The notes under the pieces are model-generated. The model was not told the DNA's origin. It saw only the letters and a list, made by a program, of their open reading frames with translations, and searched no databases. A stretch of DNA of 64,000 bases. Source: Halopiger djelfimassiliensis (lineage in GTDB: Archaea; Halobacteriota; Halobacteria; Halobacteriales; Natrialbaceae). Made by a program: the position numbers and the translations under genes. The stretch lies in the NCBI RefSeq assembly GCF_000455365.1, contig NZ_HG315686.1, positions 181,126 through 245,125 on the forward strand, read 5' to 3'. Positions 24,320 to 33,293 of this stretch are shown piece by piece; position 1 is the stretch's first letter; each line of letters begins with the position of its first letter.

Positions 24320-27045
24320 GCGAGGAAAACGCGGACGACAGCGCAGCGATTCCGATTACCGGCGACGAACTGACCGAGACGGTTCCCGGTTACCGCGCGG
24401 CCGACGACGTCTCCGTCCTCGAGTTGCCGGGCCGCGACGCCTCGACGGTTCCCAACGAGGAGGTTCTCCGGCCGAAACTCGCGAAACCGCTCGAGAACGA
24501 CCTGTACTCCCATCAAGCCGACGCCCTCGAGGCGCTCGCTCGAGACGAAAACGTCTGCGTCGCGACGAGCACGTCGTCGGGGAAGACGCGGATCTACGCG
24601 CTCCAGATCGCACGGAACTACCTCGAGGCACAGGCTCGCGGCGAGGACGCCACCGCGTACGTCCTCTACCCGACGAAAGCACTCTCGCGCGATCAGGAAC
24701 GGGAGCTGAACGATCTGTTCGACAGACTGGGCCTCGAGATCACGGTCCGGGTCTACGACGGCGATACCGAACGCGGAACGAACCGCAGACGGATCCGCGA
24801 GGAGGCCGACGTCATCATCTCGAACTTCGCGGGCGTGAACACCTACCTGCACGACCACGACCGCTGGGCGCGCTTTCTCTCGGCCTGTGAACTGGTCGTG
24901 ATCGACGAGTCCCACACCTACACTGGCGTTCACGGAATGCACGTCGCCTGGATCGTCCGGCGGCTGAAACGGGTCCTCGAGTACTACGACGCCGCTCCGG
25001 GGTTCGTCCTGACGAGCGCGACGATCGGCAACCCCGGCGAACACTCGCAGGCGCTGATCGAGGAACCCGTGACCGTCGTCGACGATGACGGGTCGCCGGC
25101 GGGACCGCGGGATCTGGTGCTGTGGAACCCGCCGCCGCGGGCTCGAGAGGAGACGGCGAACGAACGCGATGACGGGAGCGAGACGGCCAGCGAGAGTGAG
25201 CGCGACGGAGGGGACGCGAACGTCGCGGGCGACGACGCCGCGAACGAAACCGGCGACTCCATCGCCGAACGCGTCCCCGCCACCGTCGAGGCTCCACGGG
25301 TACTTTCGCACCTGACCTACCACGACGCCCAGACCCTGCTGTTTACGCCCTCGCGAAAGCTCGCCGAACTCTCTGTCAAGCGGGCGTCGAAACACCGCCA
25401 CGACAACCGGCGCTACTACACGAATCCGGATCGCGGCAGCGCGATCGAGCCCTACCACGCGGGTCACTCCCGCAAGCAGCGTCACGGCACCGAACACCGG
25501 CTCAAGACGGGAGGTTTGGACGGGGTCGCCTCGACTAACGCCCTCGAGTTGGGGATCAACGTCGGCGAGATGGACGCGACGGTCCAACTGGGCTATCCCG
25601 GTCAACGCCAGTCGTTCTGGCAACAGCTCGGCCGCGCGGGTCGAGGCACGAAACGCGCGCTCTCGGTTCTCGTCGCCGAACACCGGACGCTGGACCAGTA
25701 CGTCGTGAACAACCCCGGCTACCTCCTCGAGAACGACGTCGAGGACGCGGTCGTCGACGTGGACAACGACGCGGTCTTCGCCCAGCACCTGCGCTGTGCG
25801 GCCGACGAACTGGCGATCGACGGGACCGACGTGGGGACGCTCGCCGACCGCGAGCGCCTCGAGCGGGCCGTCGAGATGTGGCGTCGCGCGGGGCAGTTGC
25901 GAGGCTCGCTCGAGACGGGAGTCTCCTACGCGGGTCCACCGCGGCCCCAGCGGACGATTTCGCTGTACGCGACGACTGGCGAGGAGTACGAGATCGAACT
26001 CGCCCCCGGCGTCGACGAACGGTACGACCCCGAAATGGAACCGGTCGCGAAAGAGCGCGTCCTGCGGGACTTCCACGAGGGCGCGGTCCGGTTGCATCAG
26101 GGCCAGCAGTACAAGGTCGTCGGCGTCGATCACGGTTCACCGCGACCTTCGGTCACGCTTCGGCCGACCGACGTCGACTACTACACGCGGACCCGGACGG
26201 ACGTGACGGTGCTGGACGCCGTTTCCGAGGAGTCCCGCGGGATCGGCGACTTTACCTTGCACTTCGGTCGCGGCCGCGTGCTGGTCTACCACGGCACCTA
26301 CGACAAGGTCGCCGTCCACGGCGGCAAGAAGAAGGAGCAGGCCATCCCGACCGACAACCCGCCGCTGTCGATGGAGACGCAACTCTGCTGGCTCGAGGTG
26401 CCCCAGGACGTCGAGGACGCGCTCGTCGAGAAGTATCGGAACTTCACCGTGCCCGAGATGGACGGCGAACTGGCCCAGACGGCCCACCTCGGGTACGCCG
26501 GCGGCCTCCACGCCGCCGAGCACGCCACCATCGGCGTCGCGCCGCTCGAGTTGATGGTCGACAAGCGCGATCTGGGCGGGATCGCGACGCTTTCGATCGA
26601 CTCGCATCTCGATCAGTCGTCGGACACAGCCACACGGCGCGGTCCCGCAGCGAGCGACGAAACCGCGCCGCAGAACATCGCCGCCGCCGAGGCCGCCGTC
26701 AGGGAGATCGCGAACGGTCTCGAGCACGAGCCCGCGAGCGGCTGGTTCATCTACGACGGCATCGACGGCGGGCTGGGATTCGCGCGGGCGATCTACGAGA
26801 ACTTCGAGGCCGTCGCGCGACGGGCGCGGGAGTTGATCGCGGACTGCGACTGCGGGAACGTCGACGGCTGTCCCGCCTGCGTGATGGACGACCAGTGTGG
26901 CAACGACAACCAGCCGCTCCACCGGGACGCGGCCGTGGACGTGCTGAATCAACTGCTCGGGGACGCCGGGGACGGGGCGCTCGAGGCGTCCCACCCCGAC
27001 GAGGAGTACGGCGGGGATCGACGGCCGCCGCTGTTTTACGCCTGA
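24316..27045 (+). CDS. DEAD/DEAH helicase with DUF1998 domain (YprA/MrfA-like)
   Basis: A 909-residue superfamily 2 helicase. Motif I is TSTSSGKTR (Lys90), motif II is IDESH (196-200), motif III TSATIGN, and the second RecA domain has STNALELGINVGEMD and QQLGRAGRG. The C-terminal DUF1998 region holds four clustered cysteines in DCDCGNVDGCPACVMDDQCGND, a probable iron-sulfur or zinc site as in the Hrq1/YprA group. An acidic insert (about 275-325) separates the RecA domains. It is translationally coupled to the upstream exonuclease. Both probably act on damaged chromosomal DNA; archaeal function is inferred from the bacterial pair. Confidence 0.9.
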   Translation: MSEENADDSAAIPITGDELTETVPGYRAADDVSVLELPGRDASTVPNEEVLRPKLAKPLENDLYSHQADALEALARDENVCVATSTSSGKTRIYALQIARNYLEAQARGEDATAYVLYPTKALSRDQERELNDLFDRLGLEITVRVYDGDTERGTNRRRIREEADVIISNFAGVNTYLHDHDRWARFLSACELVVIDESHTYTGVHGMHVAWIVRRLKRVLEYYDAAPGFVLTSATIGNPGEHSQALIEEPVTVVDDDGSPAGPRDLVLWNPPPRAREETANERDDGSETASESERDGGDANVAGDDAANETGDSIAERVPATVEAPRVLSHLTYHDAQTLLFTPSRKLAELSVKRASKHRHDNRRYYTNPDRGSAIEPYHAGHSRKQRHGTEHRLKTGGLDGVASTNALELGINVGEMDATVQLGYPGQRQSFWQQLGRAGRGTKRALSVLVAEHRTLDQYVVNNPGYLLENDVEDAVVDVDNDAVFAQHLRCAADELAIDGTDVGTLADRERLERAVEMWRRAGQLRGSLETGVSYAGPPRPQRTISLYATTGEEYEIELAPGVDERYDPEMEPVAKERVLRDFHEGAVRLHQGQQYKVVGVDHGSPRPSVTLRPTDVDYYTRTRTDVTVLDAVSEESRGIGDFTLHFGRGRVLVYHGTYDKVAVHGGKKKEQAIPTDNPPLSMETQLCWLEVPQDVEDALVEKYRNFTVPEMDGELAQTAHLGYAGGLHAAEHATIGVAPLELMVDKRDLGGIATLSIDSHLDQSSDTATRRGPAASDETAPQNIAAAEAAVREIANGLEHEPASGWFIYDGIDGGLGFARAIYENFEAVARRARELIADCDCGNVDGCPACVMDDQCGNDNQPLHRDAAVDVLNQLLGDAGDGALEASHPDEEYGGDRRPPLFYA

Positions 27046-27114
27046 TCGAGTCACCTTCCGGTTTCCCGACGGGATCGCCGGCCGATCTCGGCCTAGCGTC
27101 GTGACGGTCCGTAA

Positions 27115-29148
27115 CTACGGTTCGACGTACTCGAGGTCGAGCTGGTCGAAGAGGAACGACCAGACGTCGAGTTGCTCCTCGACGATCATCCACGTGGGTT
27201 TACCCGTGCCGTGGCCGGTGTCGCGGTTCGTCTTGCAGTAGAACGGACCGCCCTCGGCGACCGACTGCATGCGAGCGGCCATCTTCCAGGCGTGGACCGG
27301 ATGGACGCGGGTATCGCCCTCGGCGGTTTTGAAGAGGACGGGCGGATACTCGCGGTCTTCTACGTTGTGATACGGCGAGTATTCCTTGAGCCACTCGTAG
27401 GCCTCCGGATCGTCGGGGTCGCCGTACTCGGTCGTCCAGGATTCCCCGAGCAGGAAGGTGTGGAACTGGAGCATATCGAGCAGCGGGACGTGACAACAGA
27501 CCGCCCCAAGCAGGTCCGGACGCTGGGTCAGTACCGCACCGACGGTCAACCCGCCGTTCGATCCACCCTGAATCGCCAGCCGGTCGCTCGAGGTGTACCC
27601 CTCGTCGATCAGGTACTCCGCGGCGGCGATCATGTCGTCGAACGTACGCTGTTTGTTCCCGTGGCGGGCCGCCTCGTGCCATTCCTTGCCGAACTCGCCG
27701 CCGCCACGGAGGTTCGCCTGAGCGTAGACGCCGCCGGAACGGAGGAACTCGCCGCCAAACTTCTGGAAGATCGGCGTCAGACTGTTCTCGAAACCGCCGT
27801 AGCCGTGCAGCAGCGTCGGGTTGTCGCCGTCGAGATCGATATCGGCCCGACGGACGACGAACATAGGAACCTCGGTCCCGTCGGCCGACTCGTACCGGAC
27901 CTGTTCGACGCTTATGTCGAACTCCAGCTCGACGGCCGGTCGATCCAGGGGCTCGGTCTCGTCCGTTTCGAGGTCATAGCGGACCACCGCGGGCGGATGG
28001 TCGAACGACTGATAGCTGAAAAACGCCTCGGCAGCGTCGCGGTTGCCGCGCAGTCCGGTGACGGTGCCCATGCCCGGCAGGTCGACCGACTGGCAGTGGT
28101 CGCCATCGAGATCGAAGACCTCGAGTTCGGAGACGGCTTCGCGCTCGTACTGGACCAGCAGTCGGTCGTCGGCGATCGTTGCCCCCGTGACGATCCCGTC
28201 GCGTTCGGGGACCACCTCGGGCAGTTCGTCGGGGTCGATCTCGCCGACGTCACCGGACAGGTCGAGCTCGAGGAACCGGTAGTAGGGGGCGTCCCTGTTC
28301 GTCCGAATGAACGCCGTATCGCCGTGAATCAGTGGACTGTACAGGTGTTCGGCGTCGGTGATGACCGGCGTCAGATCCGTCTCGCCGACCGCGGCGTACA
28401 GGAGGTCGCTTCGCTCCCAGCCGACCACGAGCGAGACGAGCAGGTGGGTTCCGTCCCGGTCCGTCGAGAGCACCGGCCACATCGACGGCTCCTCGATCTC
28501 GTAGACCAGTTCGTCCGCCGACGGACCGTCGCCGTGTTCGTGGTAGTGGATCGTTTTCTCGAGTTGCGCCGTGCCGTCCTCGCCGGTTCGGCCGTAGTAG
28601 AACCCGTCCGGCGTCCACGCGAACATGCCCGGCGTGATCCGGCCGAGATCGGTCAGCTCTTCGAGTTCCTCACCGGAGGGGACCTCCATGACCGTCACGT
28701 CGTACAGTTCGGTCCCGCCGTCGTCGACGCCGTAGGCGAGGCGGTCGCCGTCCGGCGAGACGGTCCACCATCCCATCGACGCCGTCGCGTCCTCGCTGAA
28801 CTCGTTGGGATCGACAAGCGCGTCGCGGTCGTCCTCGAGCGTCTCCCGGAAGTAGAGGACGGGCTGGTCGTCGTCGGCGGTTTCGACCTCCTGAAAGTAA
28901 CCCGTCGGTGCGGCCGTGATCGTGCCGTAATCCGTCGTCCGTGCGAGCGACTCGAACCGGGGGCGCAACTGTTCGCGGACGCCGACCGACTCGAGGTAGT
29001 CGTCCGCGTACGCGTTCTGGCGGTCGACCCACTCGTCGACCGCTTCGCCGCCGTTTTCGAGCCAGCGGTACGAATCGTCGATCAGGTCGCCGTGTCGTTC
29101 GTAGCTCGTGTTCTCGCGTTTCGTCGCCGGAGGGCCGTTCGTCCCCAT
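27115..29148 (-). CDS. Prolyl oligopeptidase family serine peptidase (S9A)
   Basis: A 677-residue peptidase with an N-terminal beta-propeller (about 75-410) and a C-terminal alpha/beta hydrolase domain. The nucleophile is Ser530 in QGGSNGGL; aspartate is in EGDTRVHP and histidine in RDTGHGTGKP. HGYGGFENSLTP and QANLRGGGEFGKEWHEAA are typical S9A segments. No signal peptide is seen, so it is probably cytoplasmic and trims proline-containing peptides. The ATG at 29148 was chosen because the upstream 21-residue extension is not family-like. It is divergent from purD. Confidence 0.93.
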   Translation of the reverse strand: MGTNGPPATKRENTSYERHGDLIDDSYRWLENGGEAVDEWVDRQNAYADDYLESVGVREQLRPRFESLARTTDYGTITAAPTGYFQEVETADDDQPVLYFRETLEDDRDALVDPNEFSEDATASMGWWTVSPDGDRLAYGVDDGGTELYDVTVMEVPSGEELEELTDLGRITPGMFAWTPDGFYYGRTGEDGTAQLEKTIHYHEHGDGPSADELVYEIEEPSMWPVLSTDRDGTHLLVSLVVGWERSDLLYAAVGETDLTPVITDAEHLYSPLIHGDTAFIRTNRDAPYYRFLELDLSGDVGEIDPDELPEVVPERDGIVTGATIADDRLLVQYEREAVSELEVFDLDGDHCQSVDLPGMGTVTGLRGNRDAAEAFFSYQSFDHPPAVVRYDLETDETEPLDRPAVELEFDISVEQVRYESADGTEVPMFVVRRADIDLDGDNPTLLHGYGGFENSLTPIFQKFGGEFLRSGGVYAQANLRGGGEFGKEWHEAARHGNKQRTFDDMIAAAEYLIDEGYTSSDRLAIQGGSNGGLTVGAVLTQRPDLLGAVCCHVPLLDMLQFHTFLLGESWTTEYGDPDDPEAYEWLKEYSPYHNVEDREYPPVLFKTAEGDTRVHPVHAWKMAARMQSVAEGGPFYCKTNRDTGHGTGKPTWMIVEEQLDVWSFLFDQLDLEYVEP

Positions 29149-29277
29149 ATGGCATTCGTTCGAATATGATGGCCTTGAAACGATCGGTCGCGGAACCGAT
29201 CGAATATCCACGACCGTGGGTATGAACCGGGGACGAAAAGAGCAACGCTTACAGGTTCGTGCGTTCCGCTAGCGACC

Positions 29278-30615
29278 ATGACGGAGAACGTGCTCCTGAT
29301 CGGCGGCGGCGGCCGCGAACACGCCATCGCCCGTGCGCTCGAGGACGGCGAAGCGCGACACGCCTCGAGCAGTGGGACGGGGTCCGACGACAGCGGCGTC
29401 GACCTCTACGCCTGCGCGGGCAACCGCAACCCTGGAATCGCCCGAATCGCGACCGAATTCGAGACGCTCGAGACGACGAACCCGGAAGCGGTCGTCGACT
29501 ACGCCGAGTCGGTCGACGCGACGATCGCCGTCATCGGTCCCGAGGCACCGCTCGAGGCCGGTCTCGCGGACGAACTCGAGGATGCGGGGATCTACGCCTT
29601 CGGCCCGAAAGCATCCGACGCCCGTATCGAGACGGACAAGGCGTTCCAGCGGCGGTTCATGCGGGAGAACGACATCCCCGGCTGCCCGGAGTTCGAGACC
29701 TTCGACGACATGGACGCGGCCTGTGAGTTCATCGACGAGTACGACGGTGATCTGGCGATCAAGCCCGCCGGCCTCACCGGCGGCAAGGGCGTGAAGGTCA
29801 TCGGGGATCAGGTCACCGTCGAGGAGGGCAAAGCATACGTTCGGGAGTCCGAGTACGACCGGCTCGTCCTCGAGGAACGACTCGTCGGCGAGGAGTTTAC
29901 GATCCAGGCGTTCGTCGCCAACGGCGAGTTTCGGACCGCACCCGCGGTCCAAGACCACAAACGCGCCTACGAGGGCGACGAAGGACCGAACACCGGCGGT
30001 ATGGGCAGTTACTCCGACGCAACGGCCCATCTGCCGTTTATGACCGAGGATGACTACGCGGAGGCCGTTTCGATCATCGAGGCGACCGTCGACGCCCTCG
30101 AGGACTATCGCGGGGTCCTCTACGGACAGTTCATGCTCACCGCCGAAGGACCCAAGGTCGTCGAGTTCAACGCCCGCTTTGGCGATCCCGAGGCGATGAA
30201 CACGCTGCCGGTCCTCGAGACGGACTTCCTCGACGTCCTGACGGCCGCTCGGGACGGCGACCCGATACCGGAACTCGACTTCGCCGAACAGGCGACCGTC
30301 TGCAAGTACGCCGTCCCGGAGGGCTACCCGACCGATCCAGAGGCCGGGGCGAAGGTCCAGGTCGACGAGGAAAGCGCCGGTGACGCCCGGCTCTATTACG
30401 CCAGCGTCGACGAACGCGACGACGGGATCTATACGACGACCTCGCGTTCGTTCGCGGTCGTCGGGATCGCCGATTCCATCGCCGAAGCCGAGAGCATCGC
30501 CGAGGACGCCCTCGAAGTCGCGGGCGAGGAGGGGCTGCACGTGCGCCACGACATCGGTACATCCGATCTCGTCCAACAGCGGATCGATCACGTTCGCGAC
30601 CTTCGCAGCGACTGA
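29278..30615 (+). CDS. purD: Phosphoribosylamine-glycine ligase PurD
   Basis: ATP-grasp ligase forming glycinamide ribonucleotide, second step of purine synthesis. The 445 residues begin VLLIGGGGREHAIARAL and include ATVAVIGPEAPLEAG-like sequence, IKPAGLTGGKGVKV (ATP binding), TGGMGSYS, and VEFNARFGDPEAMNTLPVL. A serine/aspartate-rich insert near residue 35 is the only unusual feature. The start is supported by CGCTTACAGG about 27 bases upstream. It is a monocistronic gene here, with no other pur gene in the window. Confidence 0.95.
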   Translation: MTENVLLIGGGGREHAIARALEDGEARHASSSGTGSDDSGVDLYACAGNRNPGIARIATEFETLETTNPEAVVDYAESVDATIAVIGPEAPLEAGLADELEDAGIYAFGPKASDARIETDKAFQRRFMRENDIPGCPEFETFDDMDAACEFIDEYDGDLAIKPAGLTGGKGVKVIGDQVTVEEGKAYVRESEYDRLVLEERLVGEEFTIQAFVANGEFRTAPAVQDHKRAYEGDEGPNTGGMGSYSDATAHLPFMTEDDYAEAVSIIEATVDALEDYRGVLYGQFMLTAEGPKVVEFNARFGDPEAMNTLPVLETDFLDVLTAARDGDPIPELDFAEQATVCKYAVPEGYPTDPEAGAKVQVDEESAGDARLYYASVDERDDGIYTTTSRSFAVVGIADSIAEAESIAEDALEVAGEEGLHVRHDIGTSDLVQQRIDHVRDLRSD

Positions 30616-30675
30616 GCGGTCGCCGCCGGCTTGAGACTGCAGCAACGCGGCGGTACCGACGTCTCGAAACCGACT

Positions 30676-31968
30676 TCAGATGACGATCAGCACGGACGCC
30701 GCCGCACCGCCGAGCAGCAACACCGCACTATAGGCGGCGACCTGATTGCGGAACTCGTGATCCGTCGCTGTCGCCGCCAGCATCGCCTTGACCACGATAC
30801 TCGAGACGGTCGCGAGCAGAATGGCGATCGTCGCCTCGGCCGGCCCGAGCTGGCCGCCGCGATAGAGGACGACCGCGGAGGTCGTCGCACCGGCGCTCGA
30901 GACGAAGCCGCTGGCGACGGCGGTCGCGTAAAAGCCGAGCGTTCCGAACCACGTCTCGGCGAGGGACCCGAACACGAGGACGACCAGAAAGACCGCGCCG
31001 AACGCGAGCGCGTTCTTCAGCGAGAACGGGCTCTCGAGTTCCATCGGTCCCGATTCGCGCCAGTCTGCGGTGAAGCCGGCGACGACGAACGCGATCAGGA
31101 TGACCGCGCCGAGCGGAACGATGGCCTCGACGAGGATCGCCGTTCCGCCGCCGATCGTGAAGCCGAGCGCGATCGCGAGGTTGCGCGCTGCCATCGCCGC
31201 GTTCGCGAGCAAGATCGCCGCGACCGCGTAGGAAGCCGCCTCCGGGCGCTGGCGGACGTGATCGAGCATCGTCCCGACGACGGCCGTCGACGATGCGAGT
31301 CCCCCGAAAAACCCCGTGACGGCGATCCCACGCCCGCCGTACGTCGATACGATCGCGTAGTTGACGATCCCGATCCCCGCGACGGCGACGACCATCAGCC
31401 AGATCACCTGTGGCTCGAGCGGAATGGTGATGCCGGCGATCTCTGGTTCGTATTTCGACGGCAACAGCGGGTAGATGACGAACGCGAGGATGGCAAACTC
31501 CGTCGTCGAGCGCATCTCTTCGCGGGAAAGTCCCCACGCGAACTCGTGGAGCTCTCGTTTCAACACGAGAAGCAGCGACGACAGCACGGCGACGGTCACG
31601 CCTTCGATGATGAAACCGGCCGCCACGAGCGCGCCGACGCCGTAGGTGACGAGCATCGACACCGATGTCGTCAGGGAAAGACCGGCGTCCTCGTCGCTGA
31701 GTAACCCCTGAACGGCGAGGAGAACCCCCTGAACGATCACGAGCAGTCCGCCGAGTAACAACAGGCTCTCGCCCACGTCGGATTCGATGACGAGAATCGT
31801 AAATACGGCAGCGAGCAGACTGATCAGCGAAAAGGTCCGAATGCCGGCCGACTTCTGGGACCACTCCCGTTCGAGCCCCAGAAACATCCCGAGCGCACCC
31901 GCAAGAGCGATCCGCACGACTGTGTCATCGAGCGGCGCGTCGGCGAACTGCAGCGGAACCTCGTTCAC
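30676..31968 (-). CDS. MgtC/DUF4010-family membrane protein
   Basis: A polytopic membrane protein of 430 residues with about 12 hydrophobic segments. The N-terminal third (RIALAGALGMFLGLEREWSQKSAGIRTFSLISLLAA) is the MgtC/SapB pattern and the C-terminal two thirds fit DUF4010, including FGGLASSTAVVGTMLDHVRQ and FVSSAGATTSAVV. The GTG at 31968 is preceded by GTTTATGTG 27 bases upstream, supporting a leaderless GTG start; earlier in-frame starts at 31995 and 32037 would lie in or before that promoter. The role may relate to magnesium or other ion homeostasis, but the family is not well characterised. Confidence 0.85.
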   Translation of the reverse strand: MNEVPLQFADAPLDDTVVRIALAGALGMFLGLEREWSQKSAGIRTFSLISLLAAVFTILVIESDVGESLLLLGGLLVIVQGVLLAVQGLLSDEDAGLSLTTSVSMLVTYGVGALVAAGFIIEGVTVAVLSSLLLVLKRELHEFAWGLSREEMRSTTEFAILAFVIYPLLPSKYEPEIAGITIPLEPQVIWLMVVAVAGIGIVNYAIVSTYGGRGIAVTGFFGGLASSTAVVGTMLDHVRQRPEAASYAVAAILLANAAMAARNLAIALGFTIGGGTAILVEAIVPLGAVILIAFVVAGFTADWRESGPMELESPFSLKNALAFGAVFLVVLVFGSLAETWFGTLGFYATAVASGFVSSAGATTSAVVLYRGGQLGPAEATIAILLATVSSIVVKAMLAATATDHEFRNQVAAYSAVLLLGGAAASVLIVI

Positions 31969-32129
31969 TCTGTGTGCTTCTCCGTGGCGACACATAAACA
32001 ACGTGCTGGCCGTACTGTACGGGCAACGATACGGCAAGCCGTTCCCAGAACGGTAAAGCGGGGTTCGGACCCGATTCCATCTCGTTGCCGGCTCGGGCGG
32101 CTCACGAGAGGTCGATCCCGAAGTAGGGA

Positions 32130-32405
32130 CTATAGATCGACGTACTGCGATTCCCAGTCCCGGCGGGCCTCGAGTTCCCGACGGCCGCGCCGGGTAAGGG
32201 TATAGAAGTTCGTCCGTCGGTCGCGGCGCCCTTTCTCGATGAGTCCTTTGTCGACGAGGGTATCGAGGTTCGGATAGAGGCGGCCGTGATGGATCTCCTT
32301 TTCGTAGTACGCTTCCAGTTCCTCCTTGATCGCCAGTCCGTGGGGCTCCTCCTCACCAGCGATAACATACAGCAGGTCACGCTGGAATCCTGTCAGGTCG
32401 TACAT
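32130..32405 (-). CDS. PadR family transcriptional regulator
   Basis: A 91-residue winged-helix protein. It begins with LTGFQRDLLYVIAG, then GLAIKEELEAYYEKEIHHGRLYPNLDTLVDKGLIEK and NFYTLTRRGRRELEAR, the PadR domain from end to end. No C-terminal dimerisation extension is present, as in short haloarchaeal PadR proteins. A perfect inverted repeat sits just upstream of the start codon (32411-32427), between it and CTTATTAAAA at about 32440, so autoregulation is plausible. The regulated target is unknown; the DUF4010 gene downstream on the same strand is a candidate. Confidence 0.9.
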   Translation of the reverse strand: MYDLTGFQRDLLYVIAGEEEPHGLAIKEELEAYYEKEIHHGRLYPNLDTLVDKGLIEKGRRDRRTNFYTLTRRGRRELEARRDWESQYVDL

Positions 32406-32410
32406 TGGGA

Positions 32411-32427
32411 AAGTACCACTCGTACTT
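32411..32427. promoter_or_regulatory. Candidate PadR operator
   Basis: AAGTAC-CACTC-GTACTT is a perfect six-base inverted repeat with a five-base spacer. It lies between the AT-rich promoter element (about 32432-32448) and the PadR start at 32405, a position where a bound dimer would block transcription. Confidence 0.5.
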
Positions 32428-32683
32428 ACTGTCGAATTTTAATAAGGCTATCGGGTCGTTTCGATCTAAACTGGGTTATTACCGGCGAACGGGAGTTGTT
32501 TAGACCTGTTTCGAATGATAACTCCGATGACTGATTCGAGAGTGGAATACACATAATGGCCGACTCATGTTTACAGTCAGTTAAATTACTGTAGGGACGA
32601 TTATACCAGTGGCGAGCGTCGCCGCTGACGATCTGGCATCGAACTCGAAGCTATCGCTCAGAAGTGTTGAAACAGGAAAGCAA
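32428..32683. other. AT-rich spacer
   Basis: Contains the promoter side of the PadR gene and AT-rich sequence to about 32600. No open frame of haloarchaeal character is seen. Confidence 0.5.
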
Positions 32684-32770
32684 ATCGCGTGACGAGAAAA
32701 ACGTCACGCGATCGCTTGCCGCCCTGAATTGGTCCCCGCTGACGCTTCGGCCCTCCAAGCGAAGCGTCAC
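32684..32770 (-). ncRNA. Candidate structured small RNA with two perfect hairpins
   Basis: Two long perfect inverted repeats stand in a spacer that has no gene. TGACGCTTCG/CGAAGCGTCA (32740-32749 with 32760-32769) is a 10-base-pair stem with a 10-base loop. ATCGCGTGACG/CGTCACGCGAT (32684-32694 with 32702-32712) is an 11-base-pair stem with a seven-base A-rich (T-rich on the minus strand) loop, extended by AAGC/GCTT outside. On the minus strand CCTTTAAG (32800-32793) lies about 27 bases before 32770, exactly where the first stem starts. That suggests an independent transcript of about 90 bases, but a 3' structure of the upstream 48-residue gene is possible, and the strand is inferred. Confidence 0.45.
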
Positions 32771-32862
32771 CTGAAAGATTCCGCTGGGTGCACTTAAAGG
32801 TAACGACACAGGCCGGATTCGTGATACGTTCGCTGCAGGGAGTCGGTCCTCGTCGAAGCCGG

Positions 32863-33009
32863 TCAGATGTGCTCCTCTTCGAGTACCCAGCCGATCGCCC
32901 GCTTGTAGTAGGTGAACATCTCTTCGACGCCGTCGTGGCGCATTTCGTCGCTCTCGAGTTGCTCTTTGAGGAACTCGTACTGCTCGCGGATTTCTTCTTC
33001 CTCGCGCAT
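32863..33009 (-). CDS. Small acidic haloarchaeal protein of 48 residues
   Basis: A short gene starting MREEEEIREQYEFLKEQLE and ending GVEEMFTYYKRAIGWVLEEEHI. The mixture of charged helix residues and a conserved-looking aromatic/hydrophobic end (FTYYKRAIGWVL) suggests a helical hairpin rather than chance sequence. The longer in-frame extension (to 33264) is Arg/Ser-rich and unlike a haloarchaeal protein, so the ATG at 33009 is used. Function unknown. The candidate RNA begins 93 bases downstream on the same strand. Confidence 0.65.
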   Translation of the reverse strand: MREEEEIREQYEFLKEQLESDEMRHDGVEEMFTYYKRAIGWVLEEEHI

Positions 33010-33293
33010 AGGCGTGACTACCGAGACGAGGGACAAAAAAGATCGTCGAGTTGCTAACGGGACGTTGGGACGGATACTCGAGGCTTCCGCCGGTCGGCTC
33101 ATGCCGTTTCGATCGTAAGTCGATCTTTTCGGGCCAGTAATACCGTTCTCGAGCCACAGTCCGCCGTCCCGGACGCTCAGCGATCGCGAGACCTCATCCG
33201 ACCCGATACGAGCGTGTGGGCGAAACGCGGCTGTCGCGCCCGGTACCGGCGACCGTTCCCCCAAAGGGAGTCGAGGGGCAAGCTGTCGAGCGA
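33010..33293. other. Spacer without a recognised gene
   Basis: The sequence between the 48-residue gene and the lipoprotein gene is of ordinary GC content. No convincing frame, tRNA or strong hairpin was seen. Confidence 0.5.

Noticed and set aside
30631-31704. Forward frame of 357 codons opposite the DUF4010 gene
   Set aside because: It encodes a hydrophilic, Arg/Asp-alternating sequence with no family resemblance; the reverse frame is a clear membrane protein.
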